Positions 6,890 through 15,250 of a DNA stretch of 32,226 bases are shown in pieces. The position numbers and the translations under genes were made by a program. The first letter of the stretch is position 1. Every line of letters starts with the position of its first letter. A model generated the notes under the pieces. It was not told the origin of the DNA, made no database searches, and saw only the letters and a list, made by a program, of their open reading frames with translations. Origin of the DNA: Phycisphaerales bacterium (lineage in GTDB: Bacteria; Planctomycetota; Phycisphaerae; UBA1845; G020352895); the NCBI GenBank assembly GCA_020352895.1, contig CP070685.1:2999433-3031658 (forward strand). Direction: 5' to 3'.

Positions 6890-9800
6890 ATGGTTGTCGT
6901 TGGTAAACCGAAGGGCTCCTTCGCCGCGGGCAAGGTGCGCAGCCGGCATCGTGTCGGCCCAAGCCGCCGCATCAGCGCCACGGTTCTGCTTGTTCTGATT
7001 GTGGCCGTGGCGTTGCTATACCACTATCAGACCCAGCCCGAGCAAGTCTGCGCGCGGGCACGCGACTACCTGACACGCCTCACCGGCGGCGACGTCATCA
7101 TAGGCCGCGCCACGTTCTCTCTGTTTGAAGGAATCCGTCTCAGCCAGGTATGCGTGTCATTCGCCCCCGACTCCGGCTTTCTTCCTGAACAGACCCGAGC
7201 CCGCGACCGCGAAGTCTTCCGAGTGGACGAACTCCACCTGCACACCAGCATCCCCAGGGCGCTCCTGGGGCGTCCCATCATCGACCAGATCATCGCTTCC
7301 AACGCTGTCTTCACTCTGGTCCGCAGAACGCACGACGGAAGATACAATTGGCAGGAGTTGCTAACGGGTCGCCCAGCGCAAACACCGGCCCGAGACATGC
7401 CCCTGCCCGAGCTCCGCCTGCGCGATGTCCGTATCCGACTCTGCAAGCTCGGCGAGGATGGCCTTACCGACCTGGACAACATTGCGCTCAATGTACTGGC
7501 CTGCCCGGTTGCTAGGGCGACCGCTACCTATGCGGTGCGGTGGCGTCAGAGAGGCACGGAGGACAAGCGGGGGGTCGCCCACGTGCGGCTGGATCGTCCC
7601 GGCTTTGATGCGGGGACGGGCGGTCTTCCCACCCTGAAGGTCGAATCCGTGTTGGCGGCCATGCCGGGCAATGTCGCGGCGTTCAGCCGGTGGCTGTCTT
7701 TGCTGAATCTGCGCGGGCGCCTGGGCGTGGACGCCTTGACCATCAGCGATACCGAACCCGATAGGGCCTTTGTCCGCTTGGATGGTTTGTCCTTCTCCAT
7801 ACCCCTGGATGAGAGTGAGCACGACCTGCCCGCAGACGAGCGCCTCGTCCGCCTGGACAACGTGAACGGCGGGATCCTCTGGACTGAGGGGCAGCTCAAG
7901 GCCGACATCGAGGGCGACCTGAACGGGCAGCTTAGTCGAATGGCCGCCACACTCCGCGTGCCCCCCGGTGGCGAGATCACTTGGGATCAGGTCGGCTTCG
8001 ACGTGCAGCTCAACGTGGACAGGTTCGAGATGCCGCCATTGACCGACGATCCCTCCGACCGTGCCAGCGCGCTCATCCGCCGCTTTGCGCCGCTGCACGC
8101 CCTGTACCGGCGATTCAATCCCAGCGGTTGCGTCGGCGTAGAACTCTCCCTGCGCCGAGAGTCGGGCGCCGAAGCCGAGGTTCAGTTGGACCGTTGCACC
8201 GTGACCGCCAAGGGCGCCAACGCCATGTACGCCAAGTTCCCCGTTCCCGTGACGGACCTGCACGGCCGAGTGATCTTCACCGGAGATGGGATCACCATAG
8301 ACGACCTTACTGGGAAGTATCGATCCGGAACGGCCACACTCAGTGGTACCGCTGTCAGCACTCTGCCCACCACCGGCATCGATGTCCTTGTCCAAGGTCG
8401 GAATGTCCCGCTCGATGAGACGATCCGCCGATCCCTCGCCCCGAAGTACCAGGAACTCTGGGAGCAGTTCGCGCCCGACGGAAACGTCGACGTGAACGTA
8501 CGCCTGTTCCGCGATCATAGCTACACCGAGCCATCGGCCCTGTTCCAGAACGAAGTGGACATCGAGTTCCTTGGCGTCAACGGGCGATTCGCTCGACTCC
8601 CATACCCGTTGGAGAACGTACGCGGGCGCGTCTTGGTGAGTTCCGGTCGCACACAGATTGAAGAATTGACCTCACAGCGCGGCCCGACTCGAATGCGCGC
8701 CGACGGTACGGTCACGCCTGGTGACGACGGCCGCGCCGTGCTCGATCTGAAACTCGACGTCGAGGGTCTGCCCGTCGACGAGACGCTCATCCAGAGCCTG
8801 CCGCCCGACGCCCAGGAATCACTGCGACGCTTGGAACTGACCGGACGATTGAATTTCGATGGGCCTATCGGCACCGACCCGGTCACCGGACGCATCCGTT
8901 TCGACATGAAGGGCGACCTGGTAGATGGCACGGCGCGCCCCTCCTACATTCCTCTTCTCCTAAAGGATGTGGAGGGCGGCTTCCGCGTCCTGCCCGATCG
9001 CGTCGACCTGGTTCGTTGGGCCGGTCACTACGGTCCAACTGAGGTGGAGGCCGACGGCACCTTCTGGCTCGGCGGCGCGCCTGGCAAGGATGGTCGTCCC
9101 TGGCGCGTACGCTGTGATGCCGTCCAACTCGACGATGAACTGCGCGACGTTCTTCCGGAGGATTTTCTCCGTGTCTGGGACGAGGTGGGTGCCACGGGGC
9201 GCATTGATGTCGAGTTCGTATACGACAAGGGCCGCCCCGATCCGGGCCAAGCCTACCGTGCGGTCATCACGGCTCATCAGATCGGCCTGTGCCTGAAGCG
9301 GTTCCCCTGGACTCTGGAGGATGTGACCGGCCAGGTGATCGTCACTCCGTCGCTAGTGGAGCTGCTCGATGTTCGCGCACACCATGAGGACGCGGAGATC
9401 TGGATTCGCGGCCTCTACGATCGGCCTACCGGGGCGGCCCAGGGCTCTCTGCGTGCCGAGAATGTGCTACTGAACGAGCAATTGCGGCAGGCAGTGCCGT
9501 GGCGCGTTCGCCGGAGTTGGAATGTGATGGAGCCGTCGGGCCGCATCGGCCTCCAGTTGGACCGCCTGTTGCGGCGGGTCGATGCCGAGGGACACGTCGC
9601 ATGGTCTTGCGAAGGGGGTATAGACCTCACGGGTGTCAGCCTGGAAAGCGCTATCACCGTGAAGGATGCCTTCGGCCACCTGGAAGGAGGCGGCCGTTTC
9701 GGTCCTGAAGCAGACTGGTCACTCGATGGCGAACTCTCTATCACTCACGCCGCGGTCAAAGACCACCGCCTGAGTGATCTGCGCTGCAAGGTGATCAAAT

Positions 9801-10483
9801 CAAAGGACCCGGCCACCCTGGATTTTGTCGACGTCACCGCGACGCTCCACCACGGGCGCGCCATGGGGGAGGTCCACGTCGACCTTGAGCCAGGCGGCGG
9901 TTATGACTTCTCTCTTGTTGCGCAGGATATGTCCCTGCAACCTTTCCTCGCTGCGCTGGCAGGGGCCGATCAGGTACCCAAGGCGATGCACGGCCTGGTC
10001 CGGGGCAAGTTGTTTTACACGGCGTGGTTCGATGAGCCGGACCGTGGGCGGGGCGGTGGCGAGCTCTCTGTCAGCGGCGGCAACGTCTTCAGCACACCGC
10101 TGATGCTCTCGGTTCTGGGTGCTCTCAACCCCGTCCCGCCGGTCGGCGATTACCAGGACGCCGCCCTGCGCTTCTACCTCTCCCGGCGCCAACTCGACCT
10201 GCATTCCATTGAGATTCGCGATCGAAGCCTGGTCATGACCGGCAGCGGTGTCATGAACCTGCCCGCGAACAGCCTCAATGTCGTATTGCTGGTTGGCGAA
10301 CCGACGGAGGAGGATTCACCATTCACTGCCTTGCCGGAGTTCATTCAGGGTGCTCTTCGGGAGTTGGTCGAGATTCGCATCGTTGGCGAGCCGGCCCAAC
10401 CCGACATCCAGGCGCGACCGCTTCGTGGCCTCGATGAGGCTGTGCGCATCCTCACCGAGTCGCGCAAGGGATTCCAGCGGTAG
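6890..10483 (+). CDS. Large AsmA/TamB/YhdP-like envelope protein with repeats
   Basis: The 1197-residue protein has a basic N-terminus (1-28), one membrane anchor (about 29-46, ISATVLLVLIVAVALLYHY) and a long periplasmic part. The region after the anchor (ARDYLTRLTGGDVIIGRATFSLFEGIRLSQV) is typical of AsmA-family N-termini. The C-terminus (about 1100-1197, MTGSGVMNLPANSLNVVLL, then EIRIVGEPAQPDIQARPL) resembles the AsmA/YhdP C-terminal domain. Between them a motif of the form P-x-x-L-x-D-V-x-G-x-V recurs near residues 319, 450, 570, 688, 805 and 919. Relatives such as TamB and YhdP form long beta-sheet grooves thought to carry phospholipids between inner and outer membrane; I infer a similar role. 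The gene starts 6 nt after the glycosyltransferase and probably ends the tilS operon. It converges with nrdR, with 46 nt between the stops. Confidence 0.85.
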   Translation: MVVVGKPKGSFAAGKVRSRHRVGPSRRISATVLLVLIVAVALLYHYQTQPEQVCARARDYLTRLTGGDVIIGRATFSLFEGIRLSQVCVSFAPDSGFLPEQTRARDREVFRVDELHLHTSIPRALLGRPIIDQIIASNAVFTLVRRTHDGRYNWQELLTGRPAQTPARDMPLPELRLRDVRIRLCKLGEDGLTDLDNIALNVLACPVARATATYAVRWRQRGTEDKRGVAHVRLDRPGFDAGTGGLPTLKVESVLAAMPGNVAAFSRWLSLLNLRGRLGVDALTISDTEPDRAFVRLDGLSFSIPLDESEHDLPADERLVRLDNVNGGILWTEGQLKADIEGDLNGQLSRMAATLRVPPGGEITWDQVGFDVQLNVDRFEMPPLTDDPSDRASALIRRFAPLHALYRRFNPSGCVGVELSLRRESGAEAEVQLDRCTVTAKGANAMYAKFPVPVTDLHGRVIFTGDGITIDDLTGKYRSGTATLSGTAVSTLPTTGIDVLVQGRNVPLDETIRRSLAPKYQELWEQFAPDGNVDVNVRLFRDHSYTEPSALFQNEVDIEFLGVNGRFARLPYPLENVRGRVLVSSGRTQIEELTSQRGPTRMRADGTVTPGDDGRAVLDLKLDVEGLPVDETLIQSLPPDAQESLRRLELTGRLNFDGPIGTDPVTGRIRFDMKGDLVDGTARPSYIPLLLKDVEGGFRVLPDRVDLVRWAGHYGPTEVEADGTFWLGGAPGKDGRPWRVRCDAVQLDDELRDVLPEDFLRVWDEVGATGRIDVEFVYDKGRPDPGQAYRAVITAHQIGLCLKRFPWTLEDVTGQVIVTPSLVELLDVRAHHEDAEIWIRGLYDRPTGAAQGSLRAENVLLNEQLRQAVPWRVRRSWNVMEPSGRIGLQLDRLLRRVDAEGHVAWSCEGGIDLTGVSLESAITVKDAFGHLEGGGRFGPEADWSLDGELSITHAAVKDHRLSDLRCKVIKSKDPATLDFVDVTATLHHGRAMGEVHVDLEPGGGYDFSLVAQDMSLQPFLAALAGADQVPKAMHGLVRGKLFYTAWFDEPDRGRGGGELSVSGGNVFSTPLMLSVLGALNPVPPVGDYQDAALRFYLSRRQLDLHSIEIRDRSLVMTGSGVMNLPANSLNVVLLVGEPTEEDSPFTALPEFIQGALRELVEIRIVGEPAQPDIQARPLRGLDEAVRILTESRKGFQR

Positions 10484-10529
10484 GATTGTTGACGGCTACT
10501 GGAACGGTTGGGCGGAGACTGAGGCTGCG

Positions 10530-11027
10530 TCAACCGAACAGTTGCTGCTGCCCGTCGGTGTCGCGCTCGCTAACCTCTTTCAGCTCGATGACCTCTTCAA
10601 TGAACTCGTCGGGCTCCTGGAAGTCGCGGTATACGCTCGCGTAGCGGACATAGGCAACCTTGTCGAGTTCGCGCAGACGCCGGGCCACGTAGGCGCCGAT
10701 CAGTTGGCTCGGCACCTCCCGATCGAATTCGGCGAGTATCTCTTCCTCGACGTGCGCCGCCAGGGCATTGAGTTCGTCGACTGTGACCCGCCGCTTGTAG
10801 CAGGCCTTCTCCAGGCCCGCCAGGATCTTGCCCCGGTCGAACGGCACGCGCGAACCGTCTTTCTTGGCCACGAAGATGCGGGCCTCTTCATCCACCCGCT
10901 CCTTCGTGGTGAATCGCCTCCCACACGCCTGACACTCGCGGCGACGCCGAATGGCCGCTCCGCTTTCGGTCAATCGCGAGTCGATTACTTTGTCTTTATC
11001 CGTAACTTTGCAGAAGGGACACCGCAT
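10530..11027 (-). CDS. nrdR: Transcriptional repressor NrdR
   Basis: NrdR senses ATP/dATP and represses ribonucleotide reductase genes. The protein (165 residues from the ATG at 11027) begins MRCPFCKVTDKDKVIDSR, as family members do. The zinc ribbon cysteines are C3, C6, C32 and C35 (ECQACGRRFTTKERV). The ATP-cone domain covers about 49-139 (FVAKKDGSRVPFDRGKILAG, then ELDKVAYVRYASVYRDF). An ATG at 11057 would add ten residues that do not match the family. No clear Shine-Dalgarno site precedes either start. No nrd gene is in the window, so its targets lie elsewhere. The last roughly 25 residues (EEVIELKEVSERDTDGQQQLFG) are a charged tail. The gene is divergent from the RNase Z-like gene, with 225 nt between the two starts. 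Confidence 0.96.
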   Translation of the reverse strand: MRCPFCKVTDKDKVIDSRLTESGAAIRRRRECQACGRRFTTKERVDEEARIFVAKKDGSRVPFDRGKILAGLEKACYKRRVTVDELNALAAHVEEEILAEFDREVPSQLIGAYVARRLRELDKVAYVRYASVYRDFQEPDEFIEEVIELKEVSERDTDGQQQLFG

Positions 11028-11219
11028 GGAGGTACCCACTGTGCTGCACAAAAGCATCTCTCTGTGTGCCGCCGTGCTAGCCTGCTGCCGTCTGCGCGGT
11101 TGCCCACAGGCCCCCGGTCCCTTACAGTCTCTCGGCTTGGCGTTCGGACCGGTTGGGGGGTGGCCAGGTCCACGCCACTAAGGGTAGGGTTCTCGGCTGG
11201 CAGGTCAAGGGCCAGTATC

Positions 11220-11239
11220 CGGTCGCCGGTAAGCGACCG
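11220..11239 (+). other. Stem-loop just upstream of the RNase Z-like gene
   Basis: CGGTCGC and GCGACCG form a perfect 7-bp GC-rich stem around CGGTAA. It ends 13 nt before the ATG at 11253, where the ribosome binds. It could limit translation initiation or be an operator; no second copy was seen. Confidence 0.35.
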
Positions 11240-11252
11240 TAGCTCGGACCGT

Positions 11253-12152
11253 ATGATGGCCTCTCGACTTCTCGACAAGCGGATAGGCGGACATCGCATC
11301 CAGGGCTACACCCGGGCGGGCGAGGAAAGCGTCATCGTCTTGCCTGAAATGAACTTAGCGTTCGACGTGGGGCGAGGCCCCTCCGAGGCGGTCTCCATCG
11401 ACTACATCTGCCTGACGCACGGGCACATGGACCACGCCGCCGGGGTGGCCTACTACTTCTCCCAACGCTGTTTCATAGGGATCTCCCCCGGTTGCGTCGT
11501 GGCCCACCCCCGCCTGATCGAGCCCCTGCGTCGCTTGATGGATGTCTGGGCCCTGATCGAGGGGCATCCCTCCCCGCATCGCCTCGTAGCCCTGGCGCCG
11601 GGCGAGGAGTTCGAAACCCGCCGCGGCCTCTTCGTCCGCGGCTTCGAGGTCAATCACGGCGGCCCCTGCCTGGGCTTCTCCGTAATCGAGCGACGTCGCA
11701 AGCTCAAGTCCGAGTACGCCGACTACAGCGGTCCGCAACTGGTGGAACTCAAGAGCAAAGGCGTTCAAATCACCCGCGACCTGGACCTGCCCCTCATCGC
11801 CTATTGCGGCGACACCGCCGCCGGGGAGTTTCTGGACCTCGACTATGTACGCAACGCACAAGTGCTGCTTCTTGAATGCACCTTCTACGACCCCGATCAC
11901 GTCAAGCGGGCGCGGGTCGGCAAACACATCCACGTCAACGACCTGCCCGCGATCATGGGCCGGCTGCGCAACCCACACGTGGTCATTACCCACGTCACGC
12001 GACGAACTGCTCTGGCTCAGGCCAAACGCATGTTGAAGGCCAAGCTGGGTCCCGAGGATTGGCAGCGCATGACTCTGATGATGGATCGTCCGCGCGGGAG
12101 CAAGGCACGCCCGGAGGAGGTTGTGCCCGGCGAGTCAGGCGCTCCCGGCTGA
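11253..12152 (+). CDS. Metallo-beta-lactamase fold protein, RNase Z-like
   Basis: The protein is 299 residues from the ATG at 11253 (a second ATG follows directly at 11256). The zinc-binding motif THGHMDH has H56, H58, D60 and H61. A later aspartate sits in YCGDTA and a histidine in VITHVTRR, as expected for motifs of the beta-CASP/RNase Z-like branch. The segment RRKLKSEYADYSG, then LVELKSKGVQIT, closely resembles RNase Z proteins, which cut the 3' trailer from tRNA precursors. The C-terminal HVNDLPAIMGRLRNPHVVITH also fits. The frame stays open far upstream, to about 10278, but that part lies antisense to nrdR and is not coding. The Shine-Dalgarno site is weak. A tRNA 3'-processing role is likely but not certain, because several MBL subfamilies share these motifs. 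Confidence 0.85.
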   Translation: MMASRLLDKRIGGHRIQGYTRAGEESVIVLPEMNLAFDVGRGPSEAVSIDYICLTHGHMDHAAGVAYYFSQRCFIGISPGCVVAHPRLIEPLRRLMDVWALIEGHPSPHRLVALAPGEEFETRRGLFVRGFEVNHGGPCLGFSVIERRRKLKSEYADYSGPQLVELKSKGVQITRDLDLPLIAYCGDTAAGEFLDLDYVRNAQVLLLECTFYDPDHVKRARVGKHIHVNDLPAIMGRLRNPHVVITHVTRRTALAQAKRMLKAKLGPEDWQRMTLMMDRPRGSKARPEEVVPGESGAPG

Positions 12153-12202
12153 GGACGCGCACCGCCTACGTGCCCTCATGCTCCGCACCGAAGCCCATTC
12201 CG

Positions 12203-13219
12203 CTAGTGTCCTGGAGCCCAAAGGTACATGAAACGCGGCGCCGGGCTGGTCATCCAGCTTGGAAGAGCCAGGACCAGCTTGTGATCGCGTTGCGCGCCGG
12301 GGTAAGGGCTCTGCGCGTAGATATTCGGCTTCCAGGCCAACGGCCGGTGATAGACCACCACTTGCGGGCTCTCCAGCCCCGTTCGTTCTGCGCAAACCGC
12401 CAACGCATCGCGCAGCGTCCCAATCCGGTCCACCAGGCCTGCTTCCAACGCCTGCTCAGCAGTGAATACCCGGCCGTCCGCCAACTCCCGGATACGTTCC
12501 GGCGTCAGTTGCGGGCGCCCCTTCGTCACGATCCGCAGGAACTGCTCGTAGAACTCATTGACCATCTCCTGGAACAGTTCGCGTTCGGCCGCCTCCATCG
12601 ATCGGAAGGGAGAACCGGCGTCCTTGTTCGGCCCGCTCTTGATCGCGTCGGCCGTCATGCCGATCTTTTCCATGGTTCCGTACACGGTGAACATCTGCAT
12701 CACGACGCCGATGCTGCCGGTTACCGATGTCCGGTGGGCGATGATTTCGTCGCACGCACAGGCTACGTAGTAACCCCCGCTGGCCGCTACGTCCATGAAC
12801 ACCGCCACGATCGGCTTGCCCGTGCGGGCCTTCAGTCCCTGGATCTCCTGGTACATCAGGTCGCTGGCCGTCACCGAGCCGCCGGGTGAATTGATGCGCA
12901 GCACCACCCCCTTGACCCGCTCGTCCGCCTCGGCTTTGTGCAGTTTTTCCAGAAGCAGCGACACCGGGTGCTCCCCCTCTTCCAGCAGTCCCCCCGTATC
13001 CGCGTTCATCAAGACGCCTTCGACATCGATCAGGGCGATCTTCGGAGGGCTGAAACCCTCGCCACGCATCAGCACGCGTTCTTTCAACGTGCGGTCCACC
13101 GGCACCGGGGTGATCTTGAGGCCCCGCGGTCCACAACCGGCCGATGCCAGCACCAGCCCCGAGAGAGTACAGCAAATCTGCGCCCGGACTATCCGACTGC
13201 TCCGGCCAAACCCTCGCAT
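12203..13219 (-). CDS. sppA: Signal peptide peptidase SppA-like serine protease (family S49), probable lipoprotein
   Basis: SppA-type proteases degrade leftover signal peptides and other membrane-held peptides. The chosen ATG at 13219 gives 338 residues, with GGAGG 8 nt upstream; a TTG at 13237 is the alternative. Residues 10-29 (IVRAQICCTLSGLVLASAGC) look like a lipoprotein signal with Cys29 as the lipid site, although Ser at -3 is not ideal. The S49 core has VKGVVLRINSPGGSV, the nucleophile in DVAASGGYYVA (S147) and the general-base lysine in KSGPNKDAGSP (K199). These are the same numbers I recall for B. subtilis SppA. SIGVVMQMFTVYGTMEKIG follows as usual. The single S49 domain fits the short bacterial form. 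The gene converges with the RNase Z-like gene (50 nt between stops). Confidence 0.93.
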   Translation of the reverse strand: MRGFGRSSRIVRAQICCTLSGLVLASAGCGPRGLKITPVPVDRTLKERVLMRGEGFSPPKIALIDVEGVLMNADTGGLLEEGEHPVSLLLEKLHKAEADERVKGVVLRINSPGGSVTASDLMYQEIQGLKARTGKPIVAVFMDVAASGGYYVACACDEIIAHRTSVTGSIGVVMQMFTVYGTMEKIGMTADAIKSGPNKDAGSPFRSMEAAERELFQEMVNEFYEQFLRIVTKGRPQLTPERIRELADGRVFTAEQALEAGLVDRIGTLRDALAVCAERTGLESPQVVVYHRPLAWKPNIYAQSPYPGAQRDHKLVLALPSWMTSPAPRFMYLWAPGH

Positions 13220-13227
13220 ACTCACGG

Positions 13228-13232
13228 CCTCC
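13228..13232 (-). promoter_or_regulatory. Shine-Dalgarno site that decides the sppA start
   Basis: GGAGG on the minus strand lies 8 nt before the ATG at 13219. It falls inside the codons of the longer frame that begins with TTG at 13237, so the ATG is favoured. Confidence 0.6.
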
Positions 13233-13311
13233 AACAAGTCACTTGGTTCCGCTGATGATGACGCAGCATAATCTCGCTCTGCAGATCAGGCGAGCGCTGC
13301 CCGACCGCATC

Positions 13312-14052
13312 CTAATTCGCTCTGCCGCGACCCTGCCACTGGCCTCTTCCCTGGCCGCGCATGCCGCGGCCTCGGCCCTGTCCGCGGCCCCAGCCGCGAC
13401 CCGCGCCGAAATCCGCGCTGGGGAAGTGCCCCGACAAAAGCCGGAACACTTCGCCGGGGGTCATGCCATGAGCCTCCGCCAGCGTTGCCACGGTAGCAGT
13501 CGGGTCCTCAACAGCCAGACCCTCGGCCCTCAGCGCGCCGAGCACCGCGTTGATGTTCAAACCGAGTCTGGACGCGAGTCGCTCCAGGCTGGAGTTCTCG
13601 GCGTCGGGATAGGGTCTGCCTTCGTATCGCTGCGCCCAGTAGGCTTTGATATCGGCGTTCCATGCCATGATGGTGGCGAAAGGCTGCCATTCGCTAAGCG
13701 TGCCGACCACGAAGATTGCCGCGACCACGACGGCCAGGCCGGCTTCCCACTTCATATTGAACACGCGCGCTCCACTCTTGCTTCGGATGTATCCCCAGAA
13801 TACCAGCCAGTTCAGATACAGGTGCACCAACGCCGCAATGACAAACAGCAGGGCGCTGGTCATATGTACCGCCTCCCACTGGTACTTGCTCAGGCCCCCC
13901 ATGGTCCAGCCGGTCCAGTTGGCCACACGGCCCTGCGGTGTGAAATACAGCACCACCCCGGACACCGCCAGGACAGTAAGACTGGTCCCCAGGAGAAACG
14001 ACGTGAAGCCTTTGGCATGAATCCGTCTTTCCGGTCCGCTGTTGCCCATCAT
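13312..14052 (-). CDS. DUF4405-like heme-binding-type membrane protein with RG/RGQ-rich tail
   Basis: The 246-residue protein has three hydrophobic segments, at about 17-38, 63-86 and 103-119. Histidines at 63 and 77, in YQWEAVHMTSALLFVIAALVHLYLNW, could bind heme, as proposed for DUF4405 and cytochrome b-like proteins. A soluble part with two short repeat-like helices follows (SSLERLASRLGLNINAVLGA, then VATLAEAHGMTPGEVFRLL). I recall such helices at the C-terminus of some DUF4405 proteins. Residues 217-246 are low complexity, made of GRG, GQG and GRGQW units. The start is one of two adjacent ATGs (14052 or 14049). A role in membrane electron transfer is inference. No redox partner gene is adjacent. 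Confidence 0.8.
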   Translation of the reverse strand: MMGNSGPERRIHAKGFTSFLLGTSLTVLAVSGVVLYFTPQGRVANWTGWTMGGLSKYQWEAVHMTSALLFVIAALVHLYLNWLVFWGYIRSKSGARVFNMKWEAGLAVVVAAIFVVGTLSEWQPFATIMAWNADIKAYWAQRYEGRPYPDAENSSLERLASRLGLNINAVLGALRAEGLAVEDPTATVATLAEAHGMTPGEVFRLLSGHFPSADFGAGRGWGRGQGRGRGMRGQGRGQWQGRGRAN

Positions 14053-14321
14053 TTCATCACTTTCTCAGGTGCTGGCTACGTTCCACTCATGGCTGTCGGG
14101 TCCGTTGGCGAAGCATACCGTCGTCCAGTGACCGAAGCGAACCGTGGCGAACTACCAGATGAACGACGCCATCTACCGACCCCATGCGGCCGTGGCGTTC
14201 GGCCTGCGCTATGCAATGACGGTTGAGATCGGAGGCAGCGAGAGGGCAGCAAGAGGCTCTGCGATGCAACTCGCGCCGCCTGAGTTCATAAAACGAGGCT
14301 TTCGCCGCGGCGGGTTTTGCC

Positions 14322-14480
14322 ATGTCCGATGCCCGCATCACCGTTCGTCCGGAGCCTTCCGCCGATCACGACGCAACAGGCGAAGTTCATCGGGTCGCTT
14401 TCGGGCAGGATTGCGAGGCTCGGCTGGTGGCTAGGTCGCGTAAGGCCCAGGGCTTTGTGCCGAAGCTTCCCTGGTGGCCG
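14322..14480 (+). pseudogene. N-terminal remnant of a YhbS-like GNAT acetyltransferase, frameshifted
   Basis: From the ATG at 14322 the frame reads MSDARITVRPEPSADHDATG, then VHRVAFGQDCEARLV and GFVPKL. This matches the N-terminus of YhbS-like GNAT proteins (E. coli YhbS: ...RSFESDAEAKLVHDL...GFLTLGLVA). After KL the frame goes off, but shifting one base at about 14467 gives SLVAGRA, the expected next residues (LSLVA). A one-base deletion is therefore likely. The middle of the domain, including the acetyl-CoA motif, is missing. The downstream sequence soon becomes the shared upstream region of the duplicated GNAT unit. A C-terminal piece of the same kind of protein is found at 15251-15430. 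Confidence 0.65.
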
Positions 14481-14570
14481 GGCGAGCCCTCTATGCTTCA
14501 GCGATTTGTCGTTCTGGCCCTCCCCAATCTATCCGCCCGGCCGCCCCGATCGCGGACACGTCACACGGCC

Positions 14571-14599
14571 TTGACAGCCGCGTCTTCTTCGGCGAATAA
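14571..14599 (+). promoter_or_regulatory. Candidate promoter of GNAT copy 1
   Basis: A consensus TTGACA (14571-14576) is conserved in both copies. At 17 nt spacing lies GAATAA, a poor -10. The same layout occurs before copy 2, so a promoter here is plausible, perhaps needing an activator. Confidence 0.35.
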
Positions 14600-14643
14600 G
14601 GCCCTGCCGGAGTTCCCATGGCTACAGTTCGGACCGCATTTCC

Positions 14644-14653
14644 AAGGAGGTGA
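14644..14653 (+). promoter_or_regulatory. Full-length Shine-Dalgarno site of GNAT copy 1
   Basis: AAGGAGGTGA is a complete match to the 16S rRNA anti-SD and ends 3 nt before the ATG at 14657. The same 10 bases precede copy 2. It is the strongest ribosome binding site in the window. Confidence 0.8.
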
Positions 14654-14656
14654 CCC

Positions 14657-15241
14657 ATGGATAAGACCGTCACTTTGAAGGATGGGACCGAGGTTCGCAT
14701 CCGACCGCTGACCAGGAGCGACCTTGATCAATCGCTGGCGTTCTTTCAGGGACTGCCCGAGGAGGACCGCCACTACCTGCGGGGGGACGTGACCCAGCGC
14801 GACGTCGTCGAACGCCGTATCCAGGACATGGAGGCTGGCCGGGTCATCCGCCTGGCGGCCTGGGACGACGACCACATCGTCGCCGACGGTGCTCTGGAAC
14901 TCGCCGGGCACCAATGGACCGCCCACGTCGGCGAGCTGCGTCTCATCGTGGCTCGGCCTTATCAGCGCCGCGGCTTGGGCATGTTGATGGCTCGCGAACT
15001 CTATGACCAAGCCGCCAAACACAAGGTCGAACAGATTATGGTCGCCATGATGCGGCCGCAGGTCGGCGCCCGCAACATCTTCCGCAAGCTTGGCTTCCGC
15101 GAAGAGATCGTCGTGCCTCAGCACGTGAAGGACCGCGCCGGCCATGCGCAGGACCTCATCGTTATGCGCTGCGACCTGGAGGCCCTGTGGCGCGAGATCG
15201 AAAGCGCCTTCACCCTGTCCGATTGGCAACGCGCCCGATAG
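14657..15241 (+). CDS. GNAT family N-acetyltransferase, copy 1
   Basis: This 194-residue protein is a single GNAT domain. DGTEVRIRPLTRSDLDQSL opens the fold. The acetyl-CoA pyrophosphate loop is in RPYQRRGLGMLM (Q-R-R-G-L-G at about 103-108), and ARNIFRKLGFREE is the usual motif B. Its N-terminal pattern resembles the GNAT domain of protein lysine acetyltransferases of the Pat/PatZ group, but the substrate cannot be read from the sequence. The C-terminus (DLEALWREIESAFTLSDWQ) is identical in style to copy 2. The two proteins differ at about 30 of 194 positions by eye (about 85% identity) with no gaps. Pieces of another GNAT gene flank it. Unusually strong translation signals suggest that it is well expressed when transcribed. 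Confidence 0.93.
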   Translation: MDKTVTLKDGTEVRIRPLTRSDLDQSLAFFQGLPEEDRHYLRGDVTQRDVVERRIQDMEAGRVIRLAAWDDDHIVADGALELAGHQWTAHVGELRLIVARPYQRRGLGMLMARELYDQAAKHKVEQIMVAMMRPQVGARNIFRKLGFREEIVVPQHVKDRAGHAQDLIVMRCDLEALWREIESAFTLSDWQRAR

Positions 15242-15250
15242 CCGAGGGAT

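Larger units (their letters stand above)
14501..15241 (+). repeat. Tandem duplication, copy 1 (GNAT gene plus upstream region)
   Basis: The unit holds a 5' region and a complete 194-residue GNAT gene and is repeated at 15357-16097. Both 5' parts from GCGATT to TTGACA are 76 nt long. They match well at the two ends and have drifted with small indels in the middle. The part from TTGACA to the ATG and the genes themselves are highly similar. Confidence 0.85.

Noticed and set aside
10278-11252. Long N-terminal extension of the RNase Z-like frame
   Set aside because: Runs through the end of the AsmA-like gene and antisense through nrdR; the conserved domain starts at 11253.
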